A program made the translations under genes and the position numbers. The notes beneath the pieces are model-generated. The model saw nothing but the letters and a program-made list of their open reading frames with translations, was not told the origin of the DNA and searched no databases. Positions 1 to 8,020 of a DNA stretch of 20,311 nt are shown piece after piece. Source of the stretch: CAZTTG01 sp964615935 (GTDB taxonomy: Bacteria > Planctomycetota > UBA1135 > GCA-002686595); contig CAZTTG010000108.1 in NCBI GenBank assembly GCA_964615935.1, positions 1-20,311 of the forward strand, in the 5' to 3' direction. How positions within the stretch are numbered: the stretch's first letter is position 1; the number at the start of each line of letters is the position of its first letter.

Positions 1-2
1 CA

Positions 3-42
3 CGGCGTTCCCCGAACGCCGGGCGCGGCCAGGAGGCCGCGC
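3..42 (-). terminator. two tandem perfect hairpins downstream of the minus-strand run
   Basis: Two back-to-back perfect inverted repeats are visible. The first is CGGCGTTC (3-10), loop CCC, GAACGCCG (14-21). The second is GCGCGGCC (23-30), loop AGGA, GGCCGCGC (35-42). They lie about 50 bp beyond the stop codon of the last gene of the minus-strand cluster, where a terminator would be expected. Neither is followed by a T-tract on either strand, so this would be a U-less hairpin terminator or an mRNA 3'-end stabiliser. The terminator role is inferred. Confidence 0.45.
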
Positions 43-91
43 GGGGGACATGACCCGGCACACCGAGGAGTCCGCCCGACCCTCGCCAGCC

Positions 92-2053
92 TCAGCCCTC
101 CAGCACCCGCGGGTCCGCCCCGGCCTCGATCAGCACCGGCGGGCCCGGATTGCGGGGGCCCTGCTGACGCATCCACCGCACCGCCGCGGCGAAGTGCGGC
201 TCCAGCTCGTCCGAGCACAGGGCCTCGAGCACCCGCTCGCGATCCAGCATGGCGCGGATTTCGGCCCGCAGGGCGGGCTCGGCCGCCAGGCGCGACGCGG
301 CGGCCACGTAGGAGTCCTTGTCCTTCGCGATCAGGAAACCCGGCAGGTCCAGCCGGCGCAAGAGCGCCGCACCGCAGCCGCGATAGGGCCCCTCGCCGTC
401 CAGCGTCACCACCGGCAGGCCCACGGCCAATGCGTCGATCACGCTGTTGAAGCCGGCGTAGGGGAAGGAGTCCAGGTAGACGTCGGCCTCCACCAGGTGG
501 TTCAGGCAGGAGAGCCGCGGGCCGTAGGTCACCATGGTCACCCGCCCCGGCCGCAGGTAGCTGCCGATCTCCAGGCAGGTGGTGCGGGCCGCGGCGTCCG
601 GCAGGCCGGCCATGAGGTAGATCTCGCTGTGCTCGCCGGTGGCCCCCAGGACCGCGTCCCAGGAGCGCAGGAGCGAGGCGGAGAGCTTGTGCACCGAGGC
701 CAGGCTGGCGAAGCGCACCGCGCCGGCCTCGTCCCGGGGCCGCTTGCGCTCCACGCTGGGGAGCGGCGGGGGCACCGCGCCCGCGCCGAGGCCCGGCAGG
801 AGCACCAGCCGCTCTCGGTAGCGCCGCGCGGCGGTCGTCGGGTCCTCCATCTCGAGGCCGCCCACGAAGTAGTCGATGGCCGCCGAGCCGGTGGTGACCG
901 GGTGGCCGTAGGCGCTGGCCTGCACGCGCGCCAGGCGCTGGGTGGAGAGCCAGCGCGAGGGGTTGCTCAACCCGACCTCGGGATAGAAGAGGAAGTCGAG
1001 CCGGCAGTCGCGGATGCCGCGGGCCGCGGCCGCCAGGCCGCCGGGGTCCCCGGCCTGCATGCGGGAGAGCCGCACCGGCTCCGAGCGCCACTCGGCCGGC
1101 AGCCGCCGGGTGGACTCCTCGGAGGTGCCGTCCAGGAAGTACCCGCGGGCGCCCCCGCGGCGCAGCTCGCCGAGCAGGGGATCGACACAGCGGCGCACCG
1201 AGTGGTCCTCCCCAAAGCAGGTGAGGATCACGCCGCAGTCCTTCCACCCCCGATCGACTCGGGGCGCCCCCGAGCCCCGGCCGCGGCCCACGAGCGGCGC
1301 GAAGGTCGGGGCGAGGATCCGGTCCGAGAGGGTCCGCACGAGCTCCAGGGGATGCTCCTCGAAGTAAACGCTGCGGTAGCCCGCCTGCCCCAGGAGGAAG
1401 TCGGCCGGCAGCGGCACCTCCTCCTCGCGGTGGAAGGCGATGAAGGACTCGGCCGCCGCGCGCCGGTTGGCGTTCACCGCGTCGCTCACGTTGGTGCGCG
1501 GGCTCACCAGGTGCACCGCCAGGAACCACCAGGCCCAGAAGGGTCGCAGGCGCGGGTGCAGGGCGAAGGCCGTCTCGGCGTAGTCGATCGGCGAGGTGCC
1601 GTCGCAGCGCAAGCAGAAGCGGCCCAGCGCCCGGGCCTGCTCGCTCCCTCCGAGCTCGCGCAGATCCTCGGGGAGGGCGCCGCCCCCGCTGCGGTCCGAG
1701 CGGGCCAGCCTCAGCCACCAGGCCAGGAGCCCGAGCTGGCGGAAGCCGAAGCCCCCCTCGTAGGAGAGCATCAGGGCCTTCCAGGGGGGCGTCGCCCCGC
1801 CCACCGGCTCGGCCTTGCCCGGGCCAAGCCACCAGAGCTGCACCACCTCGTCCCAGGCCTCGATCCACGGGCGCAGCAGCGCCATGAGCTCGCCCTCGGT
1901 GGCCCGCTCGAGGAGCCGCAGCGGCCGCAGCTCCTCCATGGCCGCGTAGCTGGACAGGGCCAGCTCCAGGTCGCGTTCAGCCAGGGCCTGCCTCAGCGTG
2001 TCGGTCTCCTGATACACCCGCATGGCGGGGGTGGCGCATCCGGCGGTCTGCAT
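92..2053 (-). CDS. OGT/SPINDLY-like (GT41-type) glycosyltransferase
   Basis: A 653-residue protein whose C-terminal half resembles the catalytic region of O-linked GlcNAc transferases (GT41/SPINDLY). Visible landmarks are RLARVQASAYGHPVTTGSAA (373-392) followed by IDYF, the equivalent of the family's 'GHP-TSG-DYF' block; ERLVLLPGLG (414-423); VHKLSASLLRSWDAVL (454-469); and ADVYLDSFPYAGFNSVIDAL (523-542), followed by GLPVVTLDGE, which corresponds to the sugar-nucleotide binding region. The N-terminal half (1-370) is Trp- and Leu-rich with no TPR repeats I can recognise, although TPRs are usual in the family. The likely role is transfer of a sugar from a nucleotide donor to protein or glycan; donor and acceptor are unknown. 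The ATG directly follows the TGA of the upstream methyltransferase and uses a GGAG inside that gene's last codons, so translation is probably coupled. An alternative start is Met11. Confidence 0.85.
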   Translation of the reverse strand: MQTAGCATPAMRVYQETDTLRQALAERDLELALSSYAAMEELRPLRLLERATEGELMALLRPWIEAWDEVVQLWWLGPGKAEPVGGATPPWKALMLSYEGGFGFRQLGLLAWWLRLARSDRSGGGALPEDLRELGGSEQARALGRFCLRCDGTSPIDYAETAFALHPRLRPFWAWWFLAVHLVSPRTNVSDAVNANRRAAAESFIAFHREEEVPLPADFLLGQAGYRSVYFEEHPLELVRTLSDRILAPTFAPLVGRGRGSGAPRVDRGWKDCGVILTCFGEDHSVRRCVDPLLGELRRGGARGYFLDGTSEESTRRLPAEWRSEPVRLSRMQAGDPGGLAAAARGIRDCRLDFLFYPEVGLSNPSRWLSTQRLARVQASAYGHPVTTGSAAIDYFVGGLEMEDPTTAARRYRERLVLLPGLGAGAVPPPLPSVERKRPRDEAGAVRFASLASVHKLSASLLRSWDAVLGATGEHSEIYLMAGLPDAAARTTCLEIGSYLRPGRVTMVTYGPRLSCLNHLVEADVYLDSFPYAGFNSVIDALAVGLPVVTLDGEGPYRGCGAALLRRLDLPGFLIAKDKDSYVAAASRLAAEPALRAEIRAMLDRERVLEALCSDELEPHFAAAVRWMRQQGPRNPGPPVLIEAGADPRVLEG

Positions 2054-3289
2054 TCAGAGCTCCAGCTCGGGGGTGAGGGGGATCAGGCGGCCGCGGTGGT
2101 AGACCCACAGCTCGGCCTCGATGCCGTGCTGCTCGCGCGCCTCGTATTCGATGTCCCGCGCGCGCCAGGGGGAGGAGATCACGATGGCGTCCACGCGGCG
2201 CTCAAGGATCTCCCGCGGGGACTCGATGCGCTGGCCCGTGCCCGGCACGTAGGCCCCCACCTTGCGCGGGTCGGAGTCCACCACCAGCGGGACGCGCTCG
2301 GCGCCGATGCCGAAGATGTTCATCAGCGCGGTGCCCTTGCCGGTGGCGCCCCAGATGGCCACGCGCCGGCCCTGCTGGGCCCAGCGGTCGAGCACCGCCC
2401 GCACCCGCCGGATCTGTCGGTCCACGCTCCGGCGGAAGCGGCGGCTCTTCTCGCGCAGCCGGGCGGGGTCGGGGGCGCTGCCCACGGGGCGCGAGCGGTC
2501 CCGCCGACGGCGCGGCCGGGCCACCAGGGTCAGCACCTCGTCGCCGTAGCCGCGGCGCACCTCGAGGACCCTCCAGCCGGCGCGCTCGAAGAGCACGCGC
2601 AGGGAGTGGTCGGTGAAGTGGGAGACGTGCTCGTACAGGAAGTCGTTGAGGCGGTGCTGCTCCAGCGCCCGCTCGATGCGCGGCACCTCGGCCAGGAAGA
2701 GGGTGCCGGCGCCGGAGGACAGGCAGCCCCGCCGGATGTCGGCCAGGAAGGCCCGCGGATCGGGCAGGTGCTCGAGCACGTGGCGGCAGATGATCGCGTC
2801 GGGGCGCACCTCGGCCGCCTCCTCGCCGTCGAAGTAGGCGCGCCGCGTGTCCAGCCCCAGGAGGGCGCAGCGCTCGGCGTCGGGGCCCGGCTCCCAGGCG
2901 ATGCAGCGGTTGCCGGCGCGCTGGAAGTGGGCCAGGAAGCGGCCCTCGCCGGCGCCGATCTCGACCACGCAGCGCCCCCGGAGCTCGAAGTGCTCGATCC
3001 ACCGCCGGGCCACCTCGCGCTGGTGCTGCCGCCAGAAGTGGCCGCGGTTGAACATCAGGTTGCTGCCATTCCGGTAGGGCACGCTGTCGTAGTCGAAGCG
3101 GCCGTTCCAGACGTGCCCGCAGGCGGTGCAGCGCCGCACGTCCAGCACGTGGCGCCCCATGGCCAGGGCGTCGGCCTGGGTGCGGGGCAGCCCGAGGACC
3201 GAGAGGGGCATCTCCTCCCAGCGGCCCAGGAGGAGGCTCCGCCTCGATCCACAGGCCAGGCAGGGCAGACTGGTCGCGGTGGTGGGCAA
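2054..3289 (-). CDS. SAM-dependent C-methyltransferase-type protein with N-terminal zinc site
   Basis: A 411-residue protein in the three-part arrangement of sugar C-methyltransferases (TylCIII/NovU type: Methyltransf_13 zinc region, class I SAM fold, C-terminal domain). Cys10/Cys13 and Cys54/Cys57 form two CxxC pairs for a likely Zn site. VVEIGAGEGRFLAHF, beginning near residue 108, is SAM motif I, and ICRHVLEHLPDP (about 167-178) is the region of motif III. The C-terminal part carries AIWGATGKGTALMN (about 311-324) and VVDSDPRKVGAYVPG, typical of the C-terminal C-methyltransferase domain. The probable role is methylation of a nucleotide-sugar or sugar residue, in keeping with the adjoining glycosyltransferase; the substrate is inferred only. 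The start is TTG. It is the only start codon between the upstream in-frame stop (3314-3316) and the zinc motif, and no clear Shine-Dalgarno precedes it. Confidence 0.85.
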   Translation of the reverse strand: MPTTATSLPCLACGSRRSLLLGRWEEMPLSVLGLPRTQADALAMGRHVLDVRRCTACGHVWNGRFDYDSVPYRNGSNLMFNRGHFWRQHQREVARRWIEHFELRGRCVVEIGAGEGRFLAHFQRAGNRCIAWEPGPDAERCALLGLDTRRAYFDGEEAAEVRPDAIICRHVLEHLPDPRAFLADIRRGCLSSGAGTLFLAEVPRIERALEQHRLNDFLYEHVSHFTDHSLRVLFERAGWRVLEVRRGYGDEVLTLVARPRRRRDRSRPVGSAPDPARLREKSRRFRRSVDRQIRRVRAVLDRWAQQGRRVAIWGATGKGTALMNIFGIGAERVPLVVDSDPRKVGAYVPGTGQRIESPREILERRVDAIVISSPWRARDIEYEAREQHGIEAELWVYHRGRLIPLTPELEL

Positions 3290-3352
3290 GGACGCGTCCC
3301 GATATGGAACCGCTCATCGGAGCGATCCCCGGCATCCTTGAGGTCGCGGGGG

Positions 3353-3376
3353 GGCCTCCGGCCCGTCTCCGGGGCC
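3353..3376 (-). terminator. possible hairpin terminator after larC
   Basis: GGCC-T-CCGG (3353-3361) pairs with CCGGGGCC (3369-3376) around a 7-nt loop, with one bulged base. It sits 22 bp past the larC stop in a 108-bp gap, before the TTG start of the methyltransferase. There is no T-tract. It may be only a GC-rich coincidence, in which case the five minus-strand genes would be one transcript. Confidence 0.25.
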
Positions 3377-3397
3377 GCGAGGGGGGGGTGGCCGGCC

Positions 3398-4600
3398 TCA
3401 GGGCTCCCGCAGGAGGGCTCGAGCCGCCGCCCGAGCCCGCCGCTCGAGCTCGGCCAGGGGGCGATTCCGTTTCCGCGCCAGGGCGGCCAGGTCGTCGTGC
3501 TCGGGCGAGATCTCGACCGCCAGGCCGGGGACGGGGGGCTCGCGCAGGACCACCCGCACGGTCTCGCCGCTGAGCTCCACCTCGATCGTCCGGCGCCGGC
3601 ACTCGGTGCGCCGGGTGCGCAGCCAGCGCACGCCCAGGGTCGGGGTGTGGGCGAAGGCGATGCTCTCGAGCCGCTCCCGTAGCTCCTCCCGGCAGAGGGC
3701 CGAGACGATCACCCCCGGGCGGTCCTTCTTCATCTGGCAGGGCGCGCTCCACACCTCGAGGGCTCCGGCCGCCCGCAGCTCCTGCACGCAGAAGCCCACG
3801 CGCTCCCCGGAGAGGTCGTCGAGGTTGAACTCCATCAGCCAGGCCGTGCCCACGCCGGTCGGCTCGGACTCCTCCCCGAGCTGGACTCGCACCAGGTTGG
3901 GCGGGCCCCCCTCGCCGCTCCGCGCCCCGGCGCCGTAGCCGATGGCGCTCGCGCGGAAGCCGCCCGGGGGCTCGAAGGAGTCGACCAGCTCGGCCAGCAG
4001 GGCCGCGCCGGTCGGGGTGAGACGCTCACCCTCCCCCCCATCGATCGAGTGCGGCAGCCCGCGCAGGATCTCGGCCGTGCCGGGCGCCGGCACCGGGAGG
4101 AGGCCGTGGGCGCAGCGCACCGTGCCGGTGCCGGTGATCGGCGGCGTCGCCAGGACGCGCTCCACGCCCAGGCGCTCGAGGGCCAGTACCGCGCCCCCCA
4201 CGTCGACGAGGACGTCGACCGCGCCCACCTCGTGGAAGTGGATCTCCTCGACCGCGGCGCCGTGCACCCGCGCCTCGGCCTCGGCGATCCGGCGCAGGCC
4301 CGCGGCGGTCCGCTCGCGCGCGGCCTCGGAGAGGGGGGCCCTCTCCAGCAGGCGCTCGAGATCGGCGAGGTGCCGGTGCGGGGGGCTCTCGGTCTCGGGG
4401 GTGCGCACGCGAAGCAGGGTGCCCCGCAGGCCGCCGCGCTTCACCTCCTCCTGGTCGATGCGGGCCTCGCCCGGCACCAGGGCCTCGGCCAGGGCGCGCA
4501 GGTCGTCCAGGCGGAAGCGCGGATCGGAGATGTCGAGCAGCGCGGCCAGGAGCATGTCCCCGGCCATGCCGCCGAAGGGCTCGACGTAGAGGGTGGTCAC
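3398..4600 (-). CDS. larC: LarC, nickel insertion protein for the lactate racemase cofactor (NPN)
   Basis: A 400-residue, full-length single-chain LarC (former UPF0272). LarC is a CTP-dependent nickel insertase that completes the nickel-pincer nucleotide cofactor used by LarA-type racemases and epimerases in the cytoplasm. Family signatures visible are the N-terminus MTTLYVEPFGGMAGDM (1-16), EEIHFHEVGAVDVLVDVGGA (118-137) with His121/His123, LTPTGAALLAEL (about 194-205), and the C-terminal-domain signature LMEFNLDDLSGERVGF (255-270) followed by a Met-Lys-Lys-Asp-Arg-Pro-Gly stretch. The start is GTG at 4600, 10 bp after the comF-like stop, with no obvious Shine-Dalgarno, so it may depend on the upstream gene. 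No larA, larB or larE lies in the window, so the partner enzymes must be elsewhere or the cofactor serves another LarA homolog. Confidence 0.93.
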   Translation of the reverse strand: MTTLYVEPFGGMAGDMLLAALLDISDPRFRLDDLRALAEALVPGEARIDQEEVKRGGLRGTLLRVRTPETESPPHRHLADLERLLERAPLSEAARERTAAGLRRIAEAEARVHGAAVEEIHFHEVGAVDVLVDVGGAVLALERLGVERVLATPPITGTGTVRCAHGLLPVPAPGTAEILRGLPHSIDGGEGERLTPTGAALLAELVDSFEPPGGFRASAIGYGAGARSGEGGPPNLVRVQLGEESEPTGVGTAWLMEFNLDDLSGERVGFCVQELRAAGALEVWSAPCQMKKDRPGVIVSALCREELRERLESIAFAHTPTLGVRWLRTRRTECRRRTIEVELSGETVRVVLREPPVPGLAVEISPEHDDLAALARKRNRPLAELERRARAAARALLREP

Positions 4601-4610
4601 GGGACAGAGG

Positions 4611-5351
4611 TTAAGGCCCGGCGCGCGCCGCGCACAGCACCGAGACCTCCCGGGCGCCCAGCCTCCGCAGCACGCGCGCGCACTCCGCGGCCGTGGCCCC
4701 CGAGGTGACCACGTCGTCGACCAGCCACACCGGGCGGCCCGCCAGGTCCGAGGCGGCTCCGCTCCGGCCCCGGAAGGCCCCGCGCACGTTGGCCCGGCGC
4801 GAGACCGAGCCCGGCGCGCCCTGGGGCGGCGTCGCCCGGCGCCGCCCCACGGCGCGCAGCACCACCACGCCCGCCGCCTCCCCGGCCGCCCGGGCGAGGA
4901 GCAGGGCCTGGTCGCAGCCCCGCTCGAGCCGCCGCCAGGGATGGAGGGGCACGGGCACCAGGACCTCCCGGATCCCGTCCCGCAGGCACCCGGACTCGAG
5001 GAGGCGCCGGCCCAGGGCCAGCCCCAGGGGCTGCGCCAGGTCGGGCCGCCGCCCGTACTTCAGCGCCATGAGCCAGGGTCGAACGACCGGCTGGGCGCGG
5101 TAATCGGCCAGGGCCACGAGCCGCGCGAAGCCCGGGGAGCGCAGCCGGCAGGCCGCGCAGAGGTAGCCGTCCGGCAGGGCCGGCGCCAGGGCCGCGCTGC
5201 AGCGGCCGCATCGCGGAGGAGGCGGAGCGGCGGGCAGGGCGCAGGCCGCGCAGGCCGGGCCGTCGCAGTCGGGATCCCCGCAGAGGATGCAGCGGGGCGG
5301 ATAGAGGGCGTCCGCGAGCTCGAGCCAGGCCCGGCCCAGAACGGCGCGCAT
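4611..5351 (-). CDS. ComF-type double zinc-ribbon phosphoribosyltransferase
   Basis: A 246-residue ComF/GntX-family protein, about the usual length. The N-terminus has four Cys pairs: Cys21/Cys24 (CILC), Cys34/Cys37, Cys48/Cys51 (CGRC) and Cys65/Cys68 (CAAC), consistent with a zinc-ribbon module. The rest is a type I phosphoribosyltransferase fold with the family block LVPVPLHPWRRLERGCDQAL (131-150) and the PRPP-binding loop LVDDVVTSGATAAE (210-223). ComF proteins assist DNA uptake in competent bacteria, but many homologs are uncharacterised. The ATG at 5351 has GGAGG almost touching it. A GTG at 5369, six codons upstream, has a better-spaced GAGG and may be the true start. The next gene (larC) begins 10 bp downstream. 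Confidence 0.88.
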   Translation of the reverse strand: MRAVLGRAWLELADALYPPRCILCGDPDCDGPACAACALPAAPPPPRCGRCSAALAPALPDGYLCAACRLRSPGFARLVALADYRAQPVVRPWLMALKYGRRPDLAQPLGLALGRRLLESGCLRDGIREVLVPVPLHPWRRLERGCDQALLLARAAGEAAGVVVLRAVGRRRATPPQGAPGSVSRRANVRGAFRGRSGAASDLAGRPVWLVDDVVTSGATAAECARVLRRLGAREVSVLCAARAGP

Positions 5352-5421
5352 TCCTCCACTGAAGCCCACGACCGACGCCTCACCACGCGGGTGGACGGAT
5401 CGAGGCCCGGGCGGTTGCGCC

Positions 5422-6078
5422 TCAGCCCTCGTCTTCGAGCGCCGGCTCCAGCGCCTCGGACCGAGTCGCCTCCCGAGCGCTCCCGGCGGGCTCCAGCAGG
5501 TCCGCGAAGGACTCCCGCGGCCGCACCGGCGTGAGCCCCATCGCCTGCCGCACGCGCGCCGCATAGGACTGCACCGTCTCGTTCGCGTCCGGCTTGACCC
5601 CGAACAGCTCCCCCACCTCGCGCACGGTCCCCATGTCCGTGGCGAAGTCCGGCGGGTTGGCGCGGAAGTACTGCACCACGTAGCGCCGGAACGCCCGCTG
5701 CGACCACCACCAGCCCACGACCTCCATGGCGATGGCGAGCAGCACGATGCCGCCGATCCACAGGATCGGGAACATGGGCTCGGCGCCCGCGGCCGGCGGC
5801 AGCACCCGGCCGAGGAGCTGCAGCGCGAAGCCGGTCATCAGGAAGCCGAAGCCCAGGGTCATCTGGACCCGGTGGAAGATGAACTCCCGGATGGTGCGGA
5901 GCTGGATCCGGTTTTGCCCGAAGTGCTCGCGCACCAGGGCCTTGGGGTCGCGGAAGAGGATCGCGTTGGCCAGCAGGAAGGAGCCCACGATGGCCAGGAT
6001 CAGGCCCACGCTGGACCAGTCGGGTGCCCCGAAGAGCCCCTCCGGACGAGCGCTCGGCCCCGTCACCAGAATCGCCAT
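5422..6078 (-). CDS. uncharacterised three-helix membrane protein
   Basis: A 218-residue protein I cannot assign to a named family. Three hydrophobic segments are clear, at about 24-42, 71-93 and 103-126, the last ending in a Trp-rich GWWW. A basic, amphipathic stretch (residues 43-70, RDPKALVREHFGQNRIQLRT and following) lies between the first two. The C-terminal 90 residues are soluble-looking, with KPDANETVQSYAARVRQAMG (162-181) and an acidic tail ending EPALEDEG. The architecture suggests an inner-membrane protein with a cytoplasmic tail. The ATG at 6078 is preferred over an upstream TTG at 6114 that adds 12 non-hydrophobic residues. It is the first gene of the minus-strand run, divergent from gatC and separated from it by 149 bp. 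Confidence 0.8.
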   Translation of the reverse strand: MAILVTGPSARPEGLFGAPDWSSVGLILAIVGSFLLANAILFRDPKALVREHFGQNRIQLRTIREFIFHRVQMTLGFGFLMTGFALQLLGRVLPPAAGAEPMFPILWIGGIVLLAIAMEVVGWWWSQRAFRRYVVQYFRANPPDFATDMGTVREVGELFGVKPDANETVQSYAARVRQAMGLTPVRPRESFADLLEPAGSAREATRSEALEPALEDEG

Positions 6079-6085
6079 GGCCGGA

Positions 6086-6114
6086 ACACTAGGGGTTCGC
6101 CCGGACGGGTGCAA
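6086..6114 (-). promoter_or_regulatory. weak sigma70-like promoter for the minus-strand run
   Basis: On the minus strand TTGCAC (6114-6109) and TAGTGT (6091-6086) are separated by exactly 17 bp, just upstream of the ATG at 6078. Each hexamer matches consensus at only half its positions and the predicted leader would be extremely short, so this is a tentative call. Confidence 0.25.
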
Positions 6115-6129
6115 GCCGCTTGCCGGTCT

Positions 6130-6162
6130 CCCTCCGGGGGACCGCCGCGTGGCCCCGGAGGG
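6130..6162. repeat. 9-bp perfect inverted repeat between divergent genes
   Basis: CCCTCCGGG (6130-6138) and CCCGGAGGG (6154-6162) are perfect reverse complements separated by 15 bp, located between the two divergent transcription units. It could be a regulator-binding site or a transcribed stem-loop; the sequence alone does not decide. Confidence 0.4.
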
Positions 6163-6172
6163 TCCCCGGACC

Positions 6173-6178
6173 TAGAAT
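6173..6178 (+). promoter_or_regulatory. TAGAAT, candidate -10 box for gatCAB
   Basis: TAGAAT differs from TATAAT at one position and is an AT-rich island 50 bp upstream of the gatC ATG in otherwise GC-rich DNA. The -35 position at 17-bp spacing (TGGCCC) is poor. The same hexamer appears upstream of two other genes in this window. Confidence 0.4.
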
Positions 6179-6227
6179 CCGGCGGGCTCGAGGGCCCCCC
6201 GTGCGCCCCCCGGGGCCCGCCCGACCC

Positions 6228-6539
6228 ATGGCCGACCCCCAGATCGAGACCGTCCTCTCGACCGCCCGCCTGGCGGGGCTGGACCTCGAGCCTGAGGAGG
6301 CCGGGCGGCTCGGGGCGCAGCTAGCCCGCATCCTGGAGGCCTTCCGGATCCTGGCCGTCGTGGACACCGAGGGGGTCGAGCCCATGACCGGCCCGGCCGA
6401 GCTCTCCGACGTCCTGCGCGAGGACGAGCCCCGCCCGTCCCTGCCCCCGGCGGCGCTCCTGGACTCCGCGCCCGAGCGCATCGGGGACTTCTACGGCGTG
6501 CCCCCCTCCGCCCCGCTCGGGGGGGGAGGCGCGGAGTGA
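6228..6539 (+). CDS. gatC: Asp-tRNA(Asn)/Glu-tRNA(Gln) amidotransferase subunit C
   Basis: A 103-residue GatC, the small belt-like subunit that wraps around GatA and GatB in the cytoplasmic tRNA-dependent amidotransferase. It begins MADPQIETVLSTARLAGLDL and has the family's hinge region VEPMTGPAELSDVLREDEPR (46-65), whose LREDEP block is typical. The length is normal for the family. The ATG at 6228 is chosen because the family N-terminus begins there; upstream in-frame codons encode a Pro/Arg-rich non-conserved stretch. There is no clear Shine-Dalgarno. The TGA stop overlaps the GTG start of gatA (GTGA). Confidence 0.93.
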   Translation: MADPQIETVLSTARLAGLDLEPEEAGRLGAQLARILEAFRILAVVDTEGVEPMTGPAELSDVLREDEPRPSLPPAALLDSAPERIGDFYGVPPSAPLGGGGAE

Positions 6540-8020
6540 CGGGCGGCCTCCGCGAGCTCGCGGAATCGATCCGCGCCGGCGAGCGCTCGGCGCAGGAGGT
6601 GGCCCGGGAGAGCCTGGCGGCCATCGAGGAGCGGGACGGGCGGCTCTCCGCCTTCCAGCGGACCGAGCGCGAGCTGGCCCTCTCCCGAGCCGCCGAGCTG
6701 GACCGCGAGCTGGCGCGCGGCCGAGGCGGCGGCCCGCTCACGGGCGTGCCCTTCGCGCTCAAGGCCAACCTGTGCGCGCAGGGCTTCGAGTCCGACTGCG
6801 GCAGCCGGATCCTCGCGGGATGGCGCGCGCCCTACACCGCCACCGCGGTGCAGAGGCTGATCGACGCCGGAGCCGTACCGGTGGGCGTCACCCGGATGGA
6901 CGAGTTCGGGATGGGCTCCTCGGGCGAGAACTCGCCCTACCCTCCGAGCTGCAACCCCTGGGATCCGGGGCGCAGCCCGGGCGGCTCCTCCAGCGGCAGC
7001 GCGGTGGCGGTCGCGGCCGGCATGGTGCCGCTCGCCCTGGGCACGGACACCGGCGGGTCGGTCCGCCAGCCGGCGGCCTTCTGCGGGATCAGCGGCTTCA
7101 AGCCCACCTACGGCCGGGTGTCGCGCTACGGCCTGGTCGCCTTCGGCTCCTCCCTCGACCAGGTCGGCCCCCTGGCGAGGAGCGCCGCCGACCTCGAGAT
7201 AGCCATGGGCGTGCTCTCGGGGCACGACCCCAGGGACTCCACCTCCATCCCCCTGGGACCGATGGAGCCCGAGGTCCCCGCCGAGCGCGCGAGCCTCGAC
7301 GGGATGAGGATCGGGGTGGCCCGGAAGCTCCTGCCCGAGGGGCTGGATCCCGGGGTGCGGGCCCGGGTGGAGGAGGCGGTGAAGGTCCTGGCCGCCGCCG
7401 GCGCCGAGATCCTCCCGGTCGAGCTCCCCCACTCCCGCCACGCCCTCCCCACCTACCACGTGGTGGCGAACGCCGAGGCCTCCAGCAACCTGGCGCGCTT
7501 CGACGGCCTGCGCTACGGCGCGCGGGTTCCGGGCGAGGGCGGGTACCGGGGGGCGCTGGCGGCCAGCCGAGGCGCCGGCTTCGGCGACGAGGTCAAGCGG
7601 CGCATCCTGCTGGGCACCTTCGCCCTCTCCCGGGGCTATCGCGAGGCCTGGTACCGCAAGGCGCTCCAGGTGCGACGGCTGCTCGCGCACGACTTCGAGC
7701 GCGCCTTCGAGCGGGTCGACCTGATCGCGGCCCCCACGGCGCCCACCCCCGCCTTCGAGCTGGGCGAGAAGAAGGACGACCCCCTGGCCATGTACGCCGC
7801 CGACGTCCTGACCGTCCCGCAGAGCCTCGCGGGCCTGCCGGCCGTCAGCGTGCCCTGCGGCCTGGCCCGCGCCGACGGGGTCGAGCTCCCGGTCGGGCTG
7901 CAGATCGCCGGGCCGGCCCTCGGCGACGCGCGCGTGCTGCGCGCGGCGCGGGCCTTCCAGGCGCGCACCGACCACCACCGGCGCGAGCCGCCGGCCGCGC
8001 GGGAACCGGAGGGTGCATGA
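6536..8020 (+). CDS. gatA: Asp-tRNA(Asn)/Glu-tRNA(Gln) amidotransferase subunit A (amidase)
   Basis: A 494-residue amidase-signature enzyme that releases ammonia from glutamine for transamidation of misacylated Glu-tRNA(Gln) or Asp-tRNA(Asn). The Ser-cisSer-Lys triad is intact: Lys76 in VPFALKANL, Ser151 in the Gly/Ser-rich loop GRSPGGSSSGSA, and Ser175 in LGTDTGGSVRQPAAFCGI. The spacing equals that of characterised GatA proteins. TRMDEFGMGSSGENS (119-133) and GFKPTYGRVSRYGLVAF (187-203) are further family blocks. The start is GTG overlapping the gatC stop, with GGGAGG about 5 bp upstream, and the stop overlaps the gatB ATG (ATGA), so the three subunits are probably translationally coupled. 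Its presence implies that the organism makes Gln-tRNA and/or Asn-tRNA by the indirect route. Confidence 0.97.
   Translation: MTGGLRELAESIRAGERSAQEVARESLAAIEERDGRLSAFQRTERELALSRAAELDRELARGRGGGPLTGVPFALKANLCAQGFESDCGSRILAGWRAPYTATAVQRLIDAGAVPVGVTRMDEFGMGSSGENSPYPPSCNPWDPGRSPGGSSSGSAVAVAAGMVPLALGTDTGGSVRQPAAFCGISGFKPTYGRVSRYGLVAFGSSLDQVGPLARSAADLEIAMGVLSGHDPRDSTSIPLGPMEPEVPAERASLDGMRIGVARKLLPEGLDPGVRARVEEAVKVLAAAGAEILPVELPHSRHALPTYHVVANAEASSNLARFDGLRYGARVPGEGGYRGALAASRGAGFGDEVKRRILLGTFALSRGYREAWYRKALQVRRLLAHDFERAFERVDLIAAPTAPTPAFELGEKKDDPLAMYAADVLTVPQSLAGLPAVSVPCGLARADGVELPVGLQIAGPALGDARVLRAARAFQARTDHHRREPPAAREPEGA

Noticed and set aside
50..3682. A 1210-codon plus-strand open frame opposite the glycosyltransferase and methyltransferase
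   Set aside because: Its translation is low-complexity, rich in Ala, Gly, Arg, Pro and His with no recognisable domain, and the opposite strand encodes clear families. Long antisense frames are expected at this GC content.
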